A DNA stretch of 64,000 nucleotides from Chthoniobacterales bacterium (lineage in GTDB: Bacteria > Verrucomicrobiota > Verrucomicrobiia > Chthoniobacterales > UBA10450), in contig JACDGM010000002.1 in assembly GCA_013815325.1 (NCBI GenBank), forward strand, positions 1-64,000, given 5' to 3'. Positions 1 to 9,415 of the stretch are shown piece after piece. A program made the translations under genes and the position numbers. Position 1 is the stretch's first letter; each line of letters opens with the position of its first letter. The notes below the pieces were generated by a model. That model was not told the DNA's origin. It did no database searches and was given only the letters and a program-made list of their open reading frames with translations.

Positions 1-3000
1 GCAGTTGTTTGCCCGGCGGCTTCGCGATGATGTCGATGCCGCTGTTAAGCGCATCGTTTTCGTCGAGCAGCGCGAGGTCGGCGCGCCCGCCGCCAAAGAG
101 CTCGGCGAACATTTCGCGAAAGTTGATCCGCACCTGCGCGAAGGTTTCGGCGAAGAGTTTTTCGGTCGTTTGATTGATACGGGCGATGACGTCGAGCAGC
201 TCGCGGCGCGAGTTCGTTAGGTCGTTGTTTTGGGTTTCAAGGAAAGTGTGGCGCTCTTCCAGTTCGTCGTATTCGTGCACGGCATCGAGATTCACTGGGC
301 CCATGTTGTCGAGCTGGCGGGTGAGGTCGGCGATGATTTCGATGAGCTGTTCTTCGTCCCCATCGGAGGCGAGGGCGTTTTCGTCTTCCGGTTTTTGGTT
401 GCGCTTTAGTTGCGCGCGTAGCGTCTTGTTGAAGGAATAACGATCGGGCGCGAAATCGCCCAGATCGATCTGGTAACGGCGCATCGCGTGCTCGACGATG
501 TTTTCGATTTTCAGCTGTACCTGCGTCTGGCGCACTTCCTCTTTGCTGCGGGCATCGTGCAGATCACTCAGTGATTTGCGGTCCGCGCGCAGTTCGCTTT
601 CGAGCGTGTTCACTTCCGCGAGGCGCGCGGCGCGAGTGGCGGTGATCTCGTTTACGGCTGCTTCCGCGACGGTCAGTTCGGCGCCGTCGGCGGCAATTGA
701 CTCTTCGGCGGCAGCCGTTTCGATCGCCTGTTGTTCGCGGCGCGATTGGTAGGCGGCGATGTCGGAGCGGCGGGTCGCGATCACTTCGGCGAGTTCCGCC
801 TGCCGGGCGGTCATCGGCTGGCGCTGGCTGCGCAGCCCCTCGTGACGCTGCCGTTCGGTTGCGACCGCGAGACGCAGTTCGTTCAACTGCTCGATCAACT
901 CCGTGTCGCGCAACCGCGCTGCTTCCGCAGCGGATTCCGTGGCGGTGCGTTGCTCGTGGTTAGTTTCGCAGGTTTCTCGGAAATCGGTCGCTTCGCTTTC
1001 GAGGTGGGCGATCCGCTCGGCCGAAGTCGCCAGTTGCTGATCGAGCGTCGTCTTTTCCCATTCGATGGCATCGGCTCGGCGATTAGTCTCGTGCAGTTCG
1101 CGTTCGCGCGCCGCAACTTCGAGCGCGGTGGCGGAATGTTCGGCGCGCGCCTGTTGCTGATGCCCGCGGATTTCTTCCAGATGCTCGGTTGCGGATTTGT
1201 GCGCGCGCTCGCCTGCCTCGCGGCGACTGCGCAGATTTTCGCGGGTCTCGAGGAAGCGGCGCAGCTCCGCGCCTAACAAAGATATCTGCGCTTTGCGTGC
1301 GAAGAGCGAGCTGCTCTCTTCGCTGACGCGTCCGCCGTAAATGACGCCCTGGGCGGAAATGAATTCGCCGGTGACGGTGGCGAAGGCGATCTCCGGCGCC
1401 TGCTTTTTCAACTCGCGCGCCTCCGCCAGGTCGTCGACAAAAACGATTCCGCCTAACAACTGCCTAACGAGCGCTTGCAGCTCGGGCGGCGCCTGCACCT
1501 TTTCTGTTGCCCAGCCGAGCGCGCCTTTCGGCAACGGGCGCTCTTCCATTGCGGTCGAGCGGAGCAGCTCTGGCGCGATCAGCGCGGTCTGGCCGAGTTT
1601 TTGATTCGTTAATTTCGAGATGATTTCGGCGGCGAGGGCATCGTCCTGAAGAACTATGGCGTGCAGGTTGCGCCCAAGCGCCGCTTCGATCGCGGGGATA
1701 AACTTTTCCTCGACTTCGATCAGTGAAGCGAACGCCCCGGCGAGCGCGGGAAGGAATCGTTCGGGGTCGCCCAGCCCCTTGAGCAGCGCCTGCGAACCTT
1801 GCGCGAGACCTTCGCCTTCGTCGTTGAGCTGCTGCAAAATTTCGAGGCGCGATTGCCGTTCCGCGACGGCGCGTTCGCCCACGAGGAGGTCGGCGTCGGC
1901 GTCACGCAACGCTTGCTGCTGGCTCGCGACTTCTTCTTCCGCGGCCGGAAGCTTCGCGGTCAATTCCTGGACGTTTTGGCTTTGCTCGGTGGCGGTGGCG
2001 CGAATGGCCTCGAGTCGTTCCGCCAATTGATTTCGCGCGGAGGCCGCCGCGCCTAACGACGCTTCCAGCTCTGCCAGACGCGGGGCGGTGGCGCTTCGCC
2101 GTGTCGTGATACCGGCGATTTCCGCCTCCAGATCGTCCAGCCGGTTTTCCGCTTTCGCGATCGAAAGTTCGAGAGTCTGAAGCGCTTGATCCTGCGCCTG
2201 GCGCTCGCGGCGAACTTCCCCAGCGCGTTCGATCGCTTCCGCCAGTTCGGTTTTCTTGGTGGCAAGGAGCCGATCCGTTTCTTTGAGGAGCGCGTCGGTA
2301 TCGTGGATCTCGCTTTCCTGCTGCGCGAGCTTCGCTTCGGCGGCCGTGATATCGCGCTCGTAACGCTCGATCAGCGCGCTCAATTCCTGCGCCCGCTCGT
2401 GATTGAAATCGATCCGGTTGCGATGCGACGCGATTTGGTTTTGCAGCCGCTGCACATCCGTTCGGGCCTCGTTGATTCGCGCGTCGACTTCTTCCAGCTT
2501 TGCGCGCTGCGCGGCGACGGCGTTTTCCTGCTCTTCGATCTCGCGCTCGGTCGTGCGTTGTTGCTCGTCGAAGCGGCCAGTCGCAGCGCGCGAGGTTTCC
2601 AATTCCGCGCCTAACGAATCGAGTTGGGCGCGGGAATGATGCGTATCGAGCACCTGCAAATCGCCCATCAATGCCTGATATCTTCTCGCTTTTCCGGCCT
2701 GGCGCTGGAGCGAGCCGATTTGGCGTTTTACTTCCTTGATGATGTCGCCGAGCCGAAGCAGGTTCGCTTCCGTCGCTTCGAGCTTGCGCAGAGCCTCGCG
2801 CTTTTGCCCTTTGTATTTCGTGATCCCGGCGGCTTCTTCGAAGACCGCGCGCCGATCTTCCGGACGGGAGCTGAGAATCTGGTCGATCCGGCCTTGCTCC
2901 ATAATCGAGTAGGCGCTGCGGCCGACGCCGGTGTCGGCGAAGAGGGCCTGGATGTCTTTAAGCCGGCAGACGGTTTTGTTGAGCAGATACTCCGAAAGCC

Positions 3001-3322
3001 CGTCGCGATAAACACGCCGCGAAACCCGCACCTCGTGCCAATCGACGCCGAGTTCCGTCGCGCAATCGGTAAACGTTAGGGAGACTTCCGCATAACCGAC
3101 CGGCTTGCGTGAGTCGGTGCCGTTGAAAATAACATCAGCCATCTCGCCGCCGCGGAGCGCCTTGGCCGATTGTTCGCCGAGGACCCAGCGGACGGCGTCG
3201 AGGACGTTCGATTTCCCGCAGCCGTTAGGTCCGACAATCGCAGTGACGCCTTCATGAAAATTGAAAACCGTTTTATCGGCGAAGGATTTGAAGCCAAAAA
3301 GTTCGAGCGATTGGAGGTGCAT
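1..3322 (-). CDS. smc: chromosome partition protein SMC (3' end outside window)
   Basis: Structural maintenance of chromosomes ATPase that binds and organises DNA with ScpAB. The reverse strand is open from an ATG at 3322 to the window edge, about 1107 codons; the track misses it because it has no stop inside the window. Translation begins MHLQSLELFGFKSFADKTV, with Walker A GPNGCGKSN at about residues 31-39 and then MADVIFNGTDSRKP. Next come a long coiled coil, a hinge around residues 540-670 (VTGEFISAQGVIYGG), a second coiled coil and the C-terminal head entry FREMFAELFGGGRADL. The C-terminal signature and Walker B lie beyond base 1, so roughly 100 residues are missing. The octamer CCTAACGA or a near variant recurs within the gene, including a CCTAACGG variant in the Walker A codons. 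Confidence 0.96.
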   Translation of the reverse strand, partial: MHLQSLELFGFKSFADKTVFNFHEGVTAIVGPNGCGKSNVLDAVRWVLGEQSAKALRGGEMADVIFNGTDSRKPVGYAEVSLTFTDCATELGVDWHEVRVSRRVYRDGLSEYLLNKTVCRLKDIQALFADTGVGRSAYSIMEQGRIDQILSSRPEDRRAVFEEAAGITKYKGQKREALRKLEATEANLLRLGDIIKEVKRQIGSLQRQAGKARRYQALMGDLQVLDTHHSRAQLDSLGAELETSRAATGRFDEQQRTTEREIEEQENAVAAQRAKLEEVDARINEARTDVQRLQNQIASHRNRIDFNHERAQELSALIERYERDITAAEAKLAQQESEIHDTDALLKETDRLLATKKTELAEAIERAGEVRRERQAQDQALQTLELSIAKAENRLDDLEAEIAGITTRRSATAPRLAELEASLGAAASARNQLAERLEAIRATATEQSQNVQELTAKLPAAEEEVASQQQALRDADADLLVGERAVAERQSRLEILQQLNDEGEGLAQGSQALLKGLGDPERFLPALAGAFASLIEVEEKFIPAIEAALGRNLHAIVLQDDALAAEIISKLTNQKLGQTALIAPELLRSTAMEERPLPKGALGWATEKVQAPPELQALVRQLLGGIVFVDDLAEARELKKQAPEIAFATVTGEFISAQGVIYGGRVSEESSSLFARKAQISLLGAELRRFLETRENLRSRREAGERAHKSATEHLEEIRGHQQQARAEHSATALEVAARERELHETNRRADAIEWEKTTLDQQLATSAERIAHLESEATDFRETCETNHEQRTATESAAEAARLRDTELIEQLNELRLAVATERQRHEGLRSQRQPMTARQAELAEVIATRRSDIAAYQSRREQQAIETAAAEESIAADGAELTVAEAAVNEITATRAARLAEVNTLESELRADRKSLSDLHDARSKEEVRQTQVQLKIENIVEHAMRRYQIDLGDFAPDRYSFNKTLRAQLKRNQKPEDENALASDGDEEQLIEIIADLTRQLDNMGPVNLDAVHEYDELEERHTFLETQNNDLTNSRRELLDVIARINQTTEKLFAETFAQVRINFREMFAELFGGGRADLALLDENDALNSGIDIIAKPPGKQL

Positions 3323-3441
3323 GGTAAATTGACGGTACCTGAAGGATTAACCGCACCTTAACGGCCTACCGCAAGCAAAATCATACCAAATGCGGTGTGG
3401 GAACAAGCTCGCGCCACTAAATGTAGAGCGGACCGCAACGT

Positions 3442-4764
3442 TCAGCTCCGCTGCTGCGGAACCGCCACTCTGAGGAGATACAACAAAGTGCCGACCAGGA
3501 ACACCGCGCCGGCGATCTTGAATTCGCGTGCGGTCGCCTGCGCCAGAATCCAGATGATGAGTACGATCGAGATCAGCGGAATGATGCGCGCGCCGCGGAA
3601 ATTGAATGGCGGCGCGTCGGTCTGCACGTCGCGGCGCATCAGGACGAAAGCCGCGGCGCAGCAGACAAGGTAAAGCAGGAGCGCGGCGACGTTCGCCATC
3701 ACGGCGAGCGATTCGAAAGTGGAGCTGAGCGAAAACAAAAACGCGAGCAAGGCGTAGATGATGATCGCGACGTCCGGCGTGCGGAACCGCGGATGCACAT
3801 GCGTGAGACTGCGCGGGAGAATCCCATCGCGCCCGAGCGCAAAGAGAATCCGCGGCGAGCTCAGAATGTCGCTCGCGATAAAGCCGAATCCGGAAATCGT
3901 CGCCCCGCCTAACAAGAGCAGGCGTCCGGCGTTCCCGAGGAAAGTTGAGGCCGCGGCGGCGAGCGGTGCGTTGGTCTCCTGCCCGAGGCGCGGGCCTAAC
4001 GAACCTTGCGCGACGAGTTGAATCAAAAGGTAAAGCATGGTCGTGATGGCGAGTGCGAGATAGATCGCGCGCGGAACGGTGCGAGCGGGATTTTTTACTT
4101 CGCCGCTCGGGATAAGCGCGACCTCGATGCCGAAAAAAGCGAAAAGCAAAAGCAGGACCGAATGGCCGAGCGCTCCAGTCCCGGGCCAGCCAGGCCAGGC
4201 GAGATTTGCCGGGTGAATGAAGAAAATCCCAACTGCGATCAGAATCAGCAATGGAATCAACTTCGCGACCGTTACGACTCCGACCGCGCCGGTGCCTTCG
4301 CGCACGCCGCGGACGTTGATCGCCGCGAGTCCCGCGTAAACGAGGAAGAGAATCGCGAAACGTCCACCCGTTCCGCCTAACGAGGGAAGGAACGCCGCCA
4401 CCGTGCCGGCGAAAAAATTCACGACTGCCGCGACGCTCAGAACGGCGGTGGTATAAAAGAAGAGGCCGGTGATAAAACCGACATAGCGGCCAAAGGCGAC
4501 CTCGGCATAAGCGTAAAGGCCGCCGGTGAGCGAGACGCGGCTTCCCGCGAGCGCGAAGCTGGTGACAAAGAACGCCATCGCAATCGCGCAGACCACGAAT
4601 GCAAGCGGCGCGGCGGCGCCGAGTTGTTGCGACATGTCGGCCGGAAGTTTGAAAATGCTCGCGCCAACGGTGGTGTTAACAATGTTCGCGGTGAGCCCGA
4701 GGACGCCAATGGCGCGGAGCAATTGCTCATCGACCCGTTGCGGTTTGGGAGGCAGGCTCGCCAC
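3442..4764 (-). CDS. APC-superfamily amino acid permease
   Basis: Predicted inner-membrane amino acid transporter of the APC superfamily. It is 440 residues long with about 12 hydrophobic segments. The family-typical first helix reads GLTANIVNTTVGASIFKLP (unwound TM1 with a GASIF motif), and a GGLYAYAEVAFGR stretch follows in TM2-3. Substrate cannot be told from sequence. The gene is single; upstream lie two direct copies of CCTAACGA (4821 and 4849) and then a REPIN-like repeat. The neighbouring ggt and M20 dipeptidase genes make amino acid or small-peptide uptake a reasonable but unproven role. Confidence 0.9.
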   Translation of the reverse strand: MASLPPKPQRVDEQLLRAIGVLGLTANIVNTTVGASIFKLPADMSQQLGAAAPLAFVVCAIAMAFFVTSFALAGSRVSLTGGLYAYAEVAFGRYVGFITGLFFYTTAVLSVAAVVNFFAGTVAAFLPSLGGTGGRFAILFLVYAGLAAINVRGVREGTGAVGVVTVAKLIPLLILIAVGIFFIHPANLAWPGWPGTGALGHSVLLLLFAFFGIEVALIPSGEVKNPARTVPRAIYLALAITTMLYLLIQLVAQGSLGPRLGQETNAPLAAAASTFLGNAGRLLLLGGATISGFGFIASDILSSPRILFALGRDGILPRSLTHVHPRFRTPDVAIIIYALLAFLFSLSSTFESLAVMANVAALLLYLVCCAAAFVLMRRDVQTDAPPFNFRGARIIPLISIVLIIWILAQATAREFKIAGAVFLVGTLLYLLRVAVPQQRS

Positions 4765-4873
4765 GGGCGCACCGTGCGTGAAGTCGCGCGGCGAGACAAG
4801 CGCGAAAGACGCGATGGGCCCCTAACGAGCGCGGAGACTACCGATTCGCCTAACGACGTGGCGGAAATCCTCC

Positions 4874-5018
4874 GGGTAGCGCATGCGTCCCGCGTGCTGG
4901 CGACGGTGTTCCACCGTTGCGAACTTTCTTGAACCCAGATACTTCGTGGCGCCCGCGCGGTCAGGAAAGTTCGTCGCGCTGGAACAGCGCGACCAGCACA
5001 CGAGACGTGTGCGCACCC
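4874..5018. repeat. REPIN/MITE-like palindromic element, family A copy 1
   Basis: About 145 bp bounded by inverted arms. The left arm is GGGTAGCGCATGCGTCCCGC and the right arm is a diverged complement ending ACGTGTGCGCACCC. Inner inverted arms GCGAACTTTCTTG and CAGGAAAGTTCGTCGC are also present. It has the same architecture as the elements at 9080 and 20330, with more mismatches in the right arm. It has no coding capacity and lies between the permease and ggt. Confidence 0.85.
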
Positions 5019-5037
5019 GACAGGCTCCGCCACGCGA

Positions 5038-6774
5038 TCAGTAGCCCGCGGCCTGTCCGTCTTTGCGGCTTTCGCTCGCTCCGTCATAGACGCGCTCGCC
5101 GTCGTGCATCTCCACCTTTATAGCCTGGTAGCCGCCATAGCCGCCAACGTCGAAACGCATGTCGTGGCCTTTGTCCCGCAACGCCCGCACGGTCGCGTAG
5201 GGCACGCCGCTCTCGACCTCGACGTAGCCGCCGTTAGGCAAAAGCTTTTCGCCGGTGGGTTCGTTATCGCCTTCGTGTTGCCAGCGCGACGCGTCGCCCG
5301 CCTCCTGCACATTCATTCCGAAATCGATCAGGTTTGTCAGCACTTCGACGTGGCCTTGCGGCTGCATGTCGCCACCCATTACCCCAAACGCGAGCCACGG
5401 TTTTTTGTCCTTCATGACGAACCCGGGAATGATGGTGTGAAACGGCCGTTTGCCGGGCGTATAGACATTCGCGTGTCCCGGTTCCATCGAGAAAAGCTGG
5501 CCGCGATCCTGAAACATGAAGCCGAGTCCCGGCACGACGATGCCGCTGCCCATGCCGCGGAAATTGCTCTGGATCAGGCTCACCATGTTGCCTTCGTCAT
5601 CGGCTGTGCAGAGATAGATGGTGTCGCTCTGGCCTAACGAGGGATTGCCTGGCGCCACGCTCTTCGCGGCGTGATCGGGGTCGATGAGTTTGCGACGCTC
5701 CGCCGCGTAGCTTTTCGAGAGCAAGCCGGCGAGCGGGACCTTCGCGAAATCAGGGTCGGCGTAATATTTTGCGCGGTCCGCGAAGGCGAGCTTCTTCGCT
5801 TCGACCATGGTGTGGAGGGTTTCAGGCGAATTAAAACCCATGGTCTTGAGGTCGTAGCCTTCGAGGAGATTCAACATCTCCAGCGCGGCCAGGCCTTGCC
5901 CGTTAGGCGGAAGCTCGAAGACATCGTAGCCGCGGTAATTGGTCGAGACGGGATCGACCCAAGTTGAGGTGTGCTGCTCGAAATCGGCCTTCCGAAGGTA
6001 GCCGCCATTCGCCTGCATGAAGGCGTCGATCTTATCGGCGATCTCGCCTTTGTAATATGCATCGCGGCCCTTTTCACCGATCAGGCGCAAGCTATGCGCT
6101 AGCGCGGGGTTCTTGAAAATGTCGCCCTTCCCCGGTGCGCGGCCTTTGCCGTCGAGGGTGTAGGTCTCGAGATAAGCGCCCGGCAGACCTTTGAAAAGCG
6201 GCAGATTGCGGCTCCAATAATAGGAGATCAACTCCGTCACCGGGAAACCTTCCTCCGCGTAATGGATCGCCGGCGCGAGGTCGTCGCCTAACGACAGCTT
6301 GCCGAACTTTTTGTGCAACTCGGCCCAGGCATCGACGGTGCCGGGCACACTGATCGGCAGCATTCCCGTCGGCGGGATGAACTCGCGATGGAGCTTCGCC
6401 AGCTCGTTTTTCATCTGCTCGTAGCTGAGGCCGCGTGGCGAACGGCCGCTGCCGTTGAGTCCGTAAAGCTTGTGATCGCTGGCGCTGTAGACGATCGCAA
6501 AAAGATCGCCGCCGATGCCGTTCGAGATCGGTTCCATTAAGCCGAGGGTGGCGTTCGCCGCGATCGCGGCATCGACTGCGCTGCCCCCACGTTTCAAAAC
6601 GTCGAGCCCGACTTGCGTGGCCGCGGGAACGCTTGTGCAAACGATCCCGTGGCGCGCCAGAATCTCGGACCGCGTCGCCCAGGTCTTGCCGGTGATGCGG
6701 TCGATTTGGCCGTGAAGAGAGCCGGCCGCGCCTAACGAGGCCACGGCAAGGAGAAGCTGCGCGCGAACTTTCAT
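5038..6774 (-). CDS. ggt: gamma-glutamyltransferase (gamma-glutamyltranspeptidase)
   Basis: Ntn-hydrolase that cleaves or transfers the gamma-glutamyl group of glutathione and related peptides, normally in the periplasm. The 578-residue precursor begins with a signal peptide (MKVRAQLLLAVASLGAAGSLHG). The autoproteolysis and nucleophile site fits Thr385 in GQSDTIYLCT, followed by the substrate-loop region FRGMGSGIVVPGLGF. The N-terminal large-subunit motif NGIGGDLFAIVY and the C-terminal GVMGGDMQPQGHVEVLTN are typical of the family. It is transcribed divergently from the M20 peptidase, which could process the released dipeptides. Confidence 0.95.
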   Translation of the reverse strand: MKVRAQLLLAVASLGAAGSLHGQIDRITGKTWATRSEILARHGIVCTSVPAATQVGLDVLKRGGSAVDAAIAANATLGLMEPISNGIGGDLFAIVYSASDHKLYGLNGSGRSPRGLSYEQMKNELAKLHREFIPPTGMLPISVPGTVDAWAELHKKFGKLSLGDDLAPAIHYAEEGFPVTELISYYWSRNLPLFKGLPGAYLETYTLDGKGRAPGKGDIFKNPALAHSLRLIGEKGRDAYYKGEIADKIDAFMQANGGYLRKADFEQHTSTWVDPVSTNYRGYDVFELPPNGQGLAALEMLNLLEGYDLKTMGFNSPETLHTMVEAKKLAFADRAKYYADPDFAKVPLAGLLSKSYAAERRKLIDPDHAAKSVAPGNPSLGQSDTIYLCTADDEGNMVSLIQSNFRGMGSGIVVPGLGFMFQDRGQLFSMEPGHANVYTPGKRPFHTIIPGFVMKDKKPWLAFGVMGGDMQPQGHVEVLTNLIDFGMNVQEAGDASRWQHEGDNEPTGEKLLPNGGYVEVESGVPYATVRALRDKGHDMRFDVGGYGGYQAIKVEMHDGERVYDGASESRKDGQAAGY

Positions 6775-6844
6775 CGGCCAATCTAGTGCAGGACGCCATG
6801 CCGCAAAACCTTTGCCCGCGCCGCCGCCGTCGCTAAGCTGCCCG

Positions 6845-8179
6845 ATGCGCCAGGATCATCTCGACGATTTCTTCACTTTTCTTCGCTTCCCCAGCATCTC
6901 GACCGACGACGCCTATAGCGAAAAGCTGGGCGAATGCGCCCATTGGCTGGTGGAAAAGCTCACTCGCATCGGGCTCGAGGCCCAGCTAGTTTCCACCCCC
7001 GGGCATCCGGTCGTTTGGGCGAAAAACAAGCATCAACCCGGCCGCAAGACGGTTATGCTTTACGGGCATTATGACGTGCAACCACCCGATCCGCTCGATC
7101 TCTGGGACTCGCCGCCCTTCGATCCCGTTCTAAAGAACGGCTTCGTCTTCGCGCGCGGCGCGACCGACAACAAAGGCCAGGTCCTCGCGCACATTCTCGG
7201 GATCGAAGAAACGATGGCGGAAAAGGGCGACCTGCCCGTTAACCTGCATCTCATCGTCGAAGGCGAAGAGGAAATTGGCAGCGGCAATCTTCCCGGATTC
7301 CTGAAGGAGAATCGCGACTCGTTAGGCTGTGACGTGGCGGTCGTCTCCGACACGGGAATGATCGCGCGCGGCGTTCCGACGCTCAGCTACGGGCTCCGCG
7401 GGGTGACCGCGCTCGAGATCAAAATCAGCGGCGCGAAGATGGATTTGCACTCCGGCGTCTTCGGCGGAGCGGTCGCGAATCCGGTCACGGCGCTGGCGCA
7501 ATTGCTCGCGAGTTTGCACGACAAAAACGGCCGCGTCGCGATCGATGATTTCTACGACAAAGTGAAGCCGCTTGAAGAATGGGAACGCGAGGCGTGGCGT
7601 AAATTGCCGATCGACGGTGACAAAGAAATCCTCGCGGAAACCGGCGCCCCGGGGCTCTTTGGCGAGCAAGGTTTCAGCACGCTCGAGCGACTCTGGGCGC
7701 GACCGACCGCGGAGATCAACGGCATCGGCGGCGGCTATCAAGGGAAGGGGACAAAGACCGTGATCGCGAGTCACGCCATGGCCAAGATCACGTTTCGCCT
7801 CGTGCCGAATCAAGACGGCGATGAAATCCTGAAGCTGGCGCACAAGCATTTGGAAAAACATCTGCCGCCTGGCGTCCGCATGGAGATTACCGATGGGCAC
7901 AGCGGTCCCTGGTATTTGACCGATCCGCATTCGAGCTTTGGCGAAGCGGCGCAGCACGCGCTCAAAGAGGCTTTCGGCAAGGCGCCGGCGCTCATCCGCG
8001 AGGGCGGGAGCATCCCGATCGTCTCGCAATTCCGCGACATTCTTGGGGTCGAAACTCTGCTCCTCGGTCTGGCGCTGCCCGATTGCCGGGCGCATTCGCC
8101 TAACGAGAACTTCCCGGTCGAAAACCTGGAAGCGGGGGTCAAGATGAACAAGGCGATCCTTCAAGGACTCGCTTCCTGA
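6845..8179 (+). CDS. M20-family dipeptidase / peptidase
   Basis: Zinc metallopeptidase of the M20 (PepV/CNDP dipeptidase) type, cytosolic by lack of a signal peptide. Visible metal-site motifs are MLYGHYDVQP, the ARGATDNKGQ aspartate, VEGEEEIGSGN with the catalytic Glu pair, VVSDTG and the late His in ALPDCRAHSPNENFPVEN. The track starts at 6812, but MRQDHLDDFFTFLRFPSIS from the ATG at 6845 is the conserved N-terminus and is preferred. The motif octamer reads as DSLGCD and SPNEN in two different orientations inside the protein. The next gene starts 4 bp after the stop, so the two are probably co-transcribed. Confidence 0.93.
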   Translation: MRQDHLDDFFTFLRFPSISTDDAYSEKLGECAHWLVEKLTRIGLEAQLVSTPGHPVVWAKNKHQPGRKTVMLYGHYDVQPPDPLDLWDSPPFDPVLKNGFVFARGATDNKGQVLAHILGIEETMAEKGDLPVNLHLIVEGEEEIGSGNLPGFLKENRDSLGCDVAVVSDTGMIARGVPTLSYGLRGVTALEIKISGAKMDLHSGVFGGAVANPVTALAQLLASLHDKNGRVAIDDFYDKVKPLEEWEREAWRKLPIDGDKEILAETGAPGLFGEQGFSTLERLWARPTAEINGIGGGYQGKGTKTVIASHAMAKITFRLVPNQDGDEILKLAHKHLEKHLPPGVRMEITDGHSGPWYLTDPHSSFGEAAQHALKEAFGKAPALIREGGSIPIVSQFRDILGVETLLLGLALPDCRAHSPNENFPVENLEAGVKMNKAILQGLAS

Positions 8180-8182
8180 TCT

Positions 8183-9076
8183 GTGCGTCGCCCCCTTCTG
8201 CTCCTGCTCCTGCTCCTGCTCCTGCCCGCGGGCAGGGCGCGAGCTGAAGAAGACTCGTTAGGCGAGAAGGTCAAAAAAATCTTCACCACGCCGACGCCAA
8301 CCCCAGAGCGGCGGCATCGGACGCACACGACGAAGAAGAAAAGCACGCCGACGCCGAGCCCTTCGCCGACGCCAAAGCGAAAGAAGAAGAAGTCGCCCAC
8401 GCCTTCGCCGACCGCGACCGAAACGCCTATTCCGAGCCCGAGCGAAACGCCGACCGCGACTCCGCCTGAAACGCCTTCTCCCTCGCCAACCGCTTCGCCG
8501 GAAAAGGAATCAACGGTTGCCACGATCTCGCCGGATGAAATCAAGGGCTACGAAGACATCCCGCCGCCGATCCGCAAATTGTTGGAGACTGGACTTGCCC
8601 TAACGAACCGGAATTTAAAATACACCTACGGCTCGGCCGATCCGGAGACTGGTGGGATGGATTGCTCCGGCTTCATTTACTATGTGCTGCGCGAGAACGG
8701 CGTGAAGGACGTGCCACGCGACGCCAGCGGGCAATACGTCTGGGTGCGCAAAGCAGGGAATTTTCGCGCGGTCCTGAGTCGCGATCTTGATTCCTTCGAA
8801 CTCGAGGAGCTGAAGGCGGGTGACCTGCTTTTCTGGACCGGGACCTACGATGTGGAGAAGGATCCGCCGGTCACGCACACGATGATTTACCTCGGCAAGA
8901 ACAAGGAAACGGGCAAGCAAGTCATGCTGGGCGCGAGTGATGGGCGCAGCTTTGAAGGCAAACAGATGTTCGGCGTGAGCGTCTTCGATTTCAAAACCTC
9001 CGGAGCGAAAGAGGATACCAGCTCGGGGCGTCATCCGCGCTTTGTCGGCTACGGCCGCATTCCAGGACTGCCGTGA
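8183..9076 (+). CDS. NlpC/P60-family cell-wall peptidase with P/T/S-rich linker
   Basis: Secreted or periplasmic cysteine peptidase likely to cut peptidoglycan stem peptides. From a GTG start 3 bp beyond the upstream TGA it reads a polyleucine signal segment encoded by CTCCTG repeats. A low-complexity Pro/Thr/Ser/Lys linker of about 90 residues (TPTPSPSPTPKRKKKK) follows, then the NlpC/P60 domain from about residue 130. Catalytic Cys161 lies in MDCSGF and His232 in VTHTMIYLG. The linker suggests a domain held away from the membrane. The GTG start and the repetitive leader make the exact N-terminus uncertain. Confidence 0.9.
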   Translation: MRRPLLLLLLLLLLPAGRARAEEDSLGEKVKKIFTTPTPTPERRHRTHTTKKKSTPTPSPSPTPKRKKKKSPTPSPTATETPIPSPSETPTATPPETPSPSPTASPEKESTVATISPDEIKGYEDIPPPIRKLLETGLALTNRNLKYTYGSADPETGGMDCSGFIYYVLRENGVKDVPRDASGQYVWVRKAGNFRAVLSRDLDSFELEELKAGDLLFWTGTYDVEKDPPVTHTMIYLGKNKETGKQVMLGASDGRSFEGKQMFGVSVFDFKTSGAKEDTSSGRHPRFVGYGRIPGLP

Positions 9077-9079
9077 TCC

Positions 9080-9226
9080 GGGTAGCGCATGCGTCTCGGG
9101 TGCTGGTCGACGCGTCTCGCGGCGGCGAACTTTTCCTACCGTGTGAAGGGCACGAGAATGTCTGCTTCGAGGAAAGTTCGTTGCGGTGAAACACCGCAAC
9201 CAGCACGCGAGACGCATGCGCTACCC
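9080..9226. repeat. REPIN/MITE-like palindromic element, family A copy 2
   Basis: 147 bp with nearly perfect 27-bp terminal inverted repeats, left GGGTAGCGCATGCGTCTCGG and right the complement ending GACGCATGCGCTACCC. Inner inverted arms GCGAACTTTTCC and GGAAAGTTCGTTGC flank a variable centre. The right end overlaps the stop codon of the small membrane protein gene at 9221. Confidence 0.9.
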
Positions 9227-9415
9227 GGAGCGGGGCGACGCTTGGACCGACGGCGAGGGCTGCACGTGTTCGTTAGGCGAAGACGCGGGAGGCGCGTGGT
9301 GCGCGCGGTAATGTTTCGTCAGCAGCCCGAGCACGAGCATGAGGACGACGAAGGCGATCGTGCGCTGCTCCTGCTTCGTGAGCACGAACATCTGCAGCTT
9401 GTCGCGCCATTTCAT
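9221..9415 (-). CDS. small single-pass membrane protein, queuosine operon
   Basis: About 64 residues beginning [19 protein letters not shown], one hydrophobic helix ([13 protein letters not shown]) and a Pro/Ser-rich tail. I do not recognise a named family; the [14 protein letters not shown] start resembles the membrane anchor of ComEA-like proteins, but no helix-hairpin-helix domain follows. The start ATG overlaps the queC stop as ATGA, so translation is coupled to queC. The longer ORF in the track extends into queC and is less likely. The stop codon (TAG) falls inside the terminal arm of repeat family A. Confidence 0.6.
   Translation of the reverse strand: MKWRDKLQMFVLTKQEQRTIAFVVLMLVLGLLTKHYRAHHAPPASSPNEHVQPSPSVQASPRSG

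Noticed and set aside
1-3300. Many short ORFs on both strands (for example 731-1276 +, 2186-2614 +)
   Set aside because: All are shadows of the long smc frame on the minus strand, which has clear SMC motifs throughout.
8183-8250. Phase-variation switch from the CTCCTG repeat
   Set aside because: The unit is six bases, so copy changes stay in frame and cannot turn the gene on or off.
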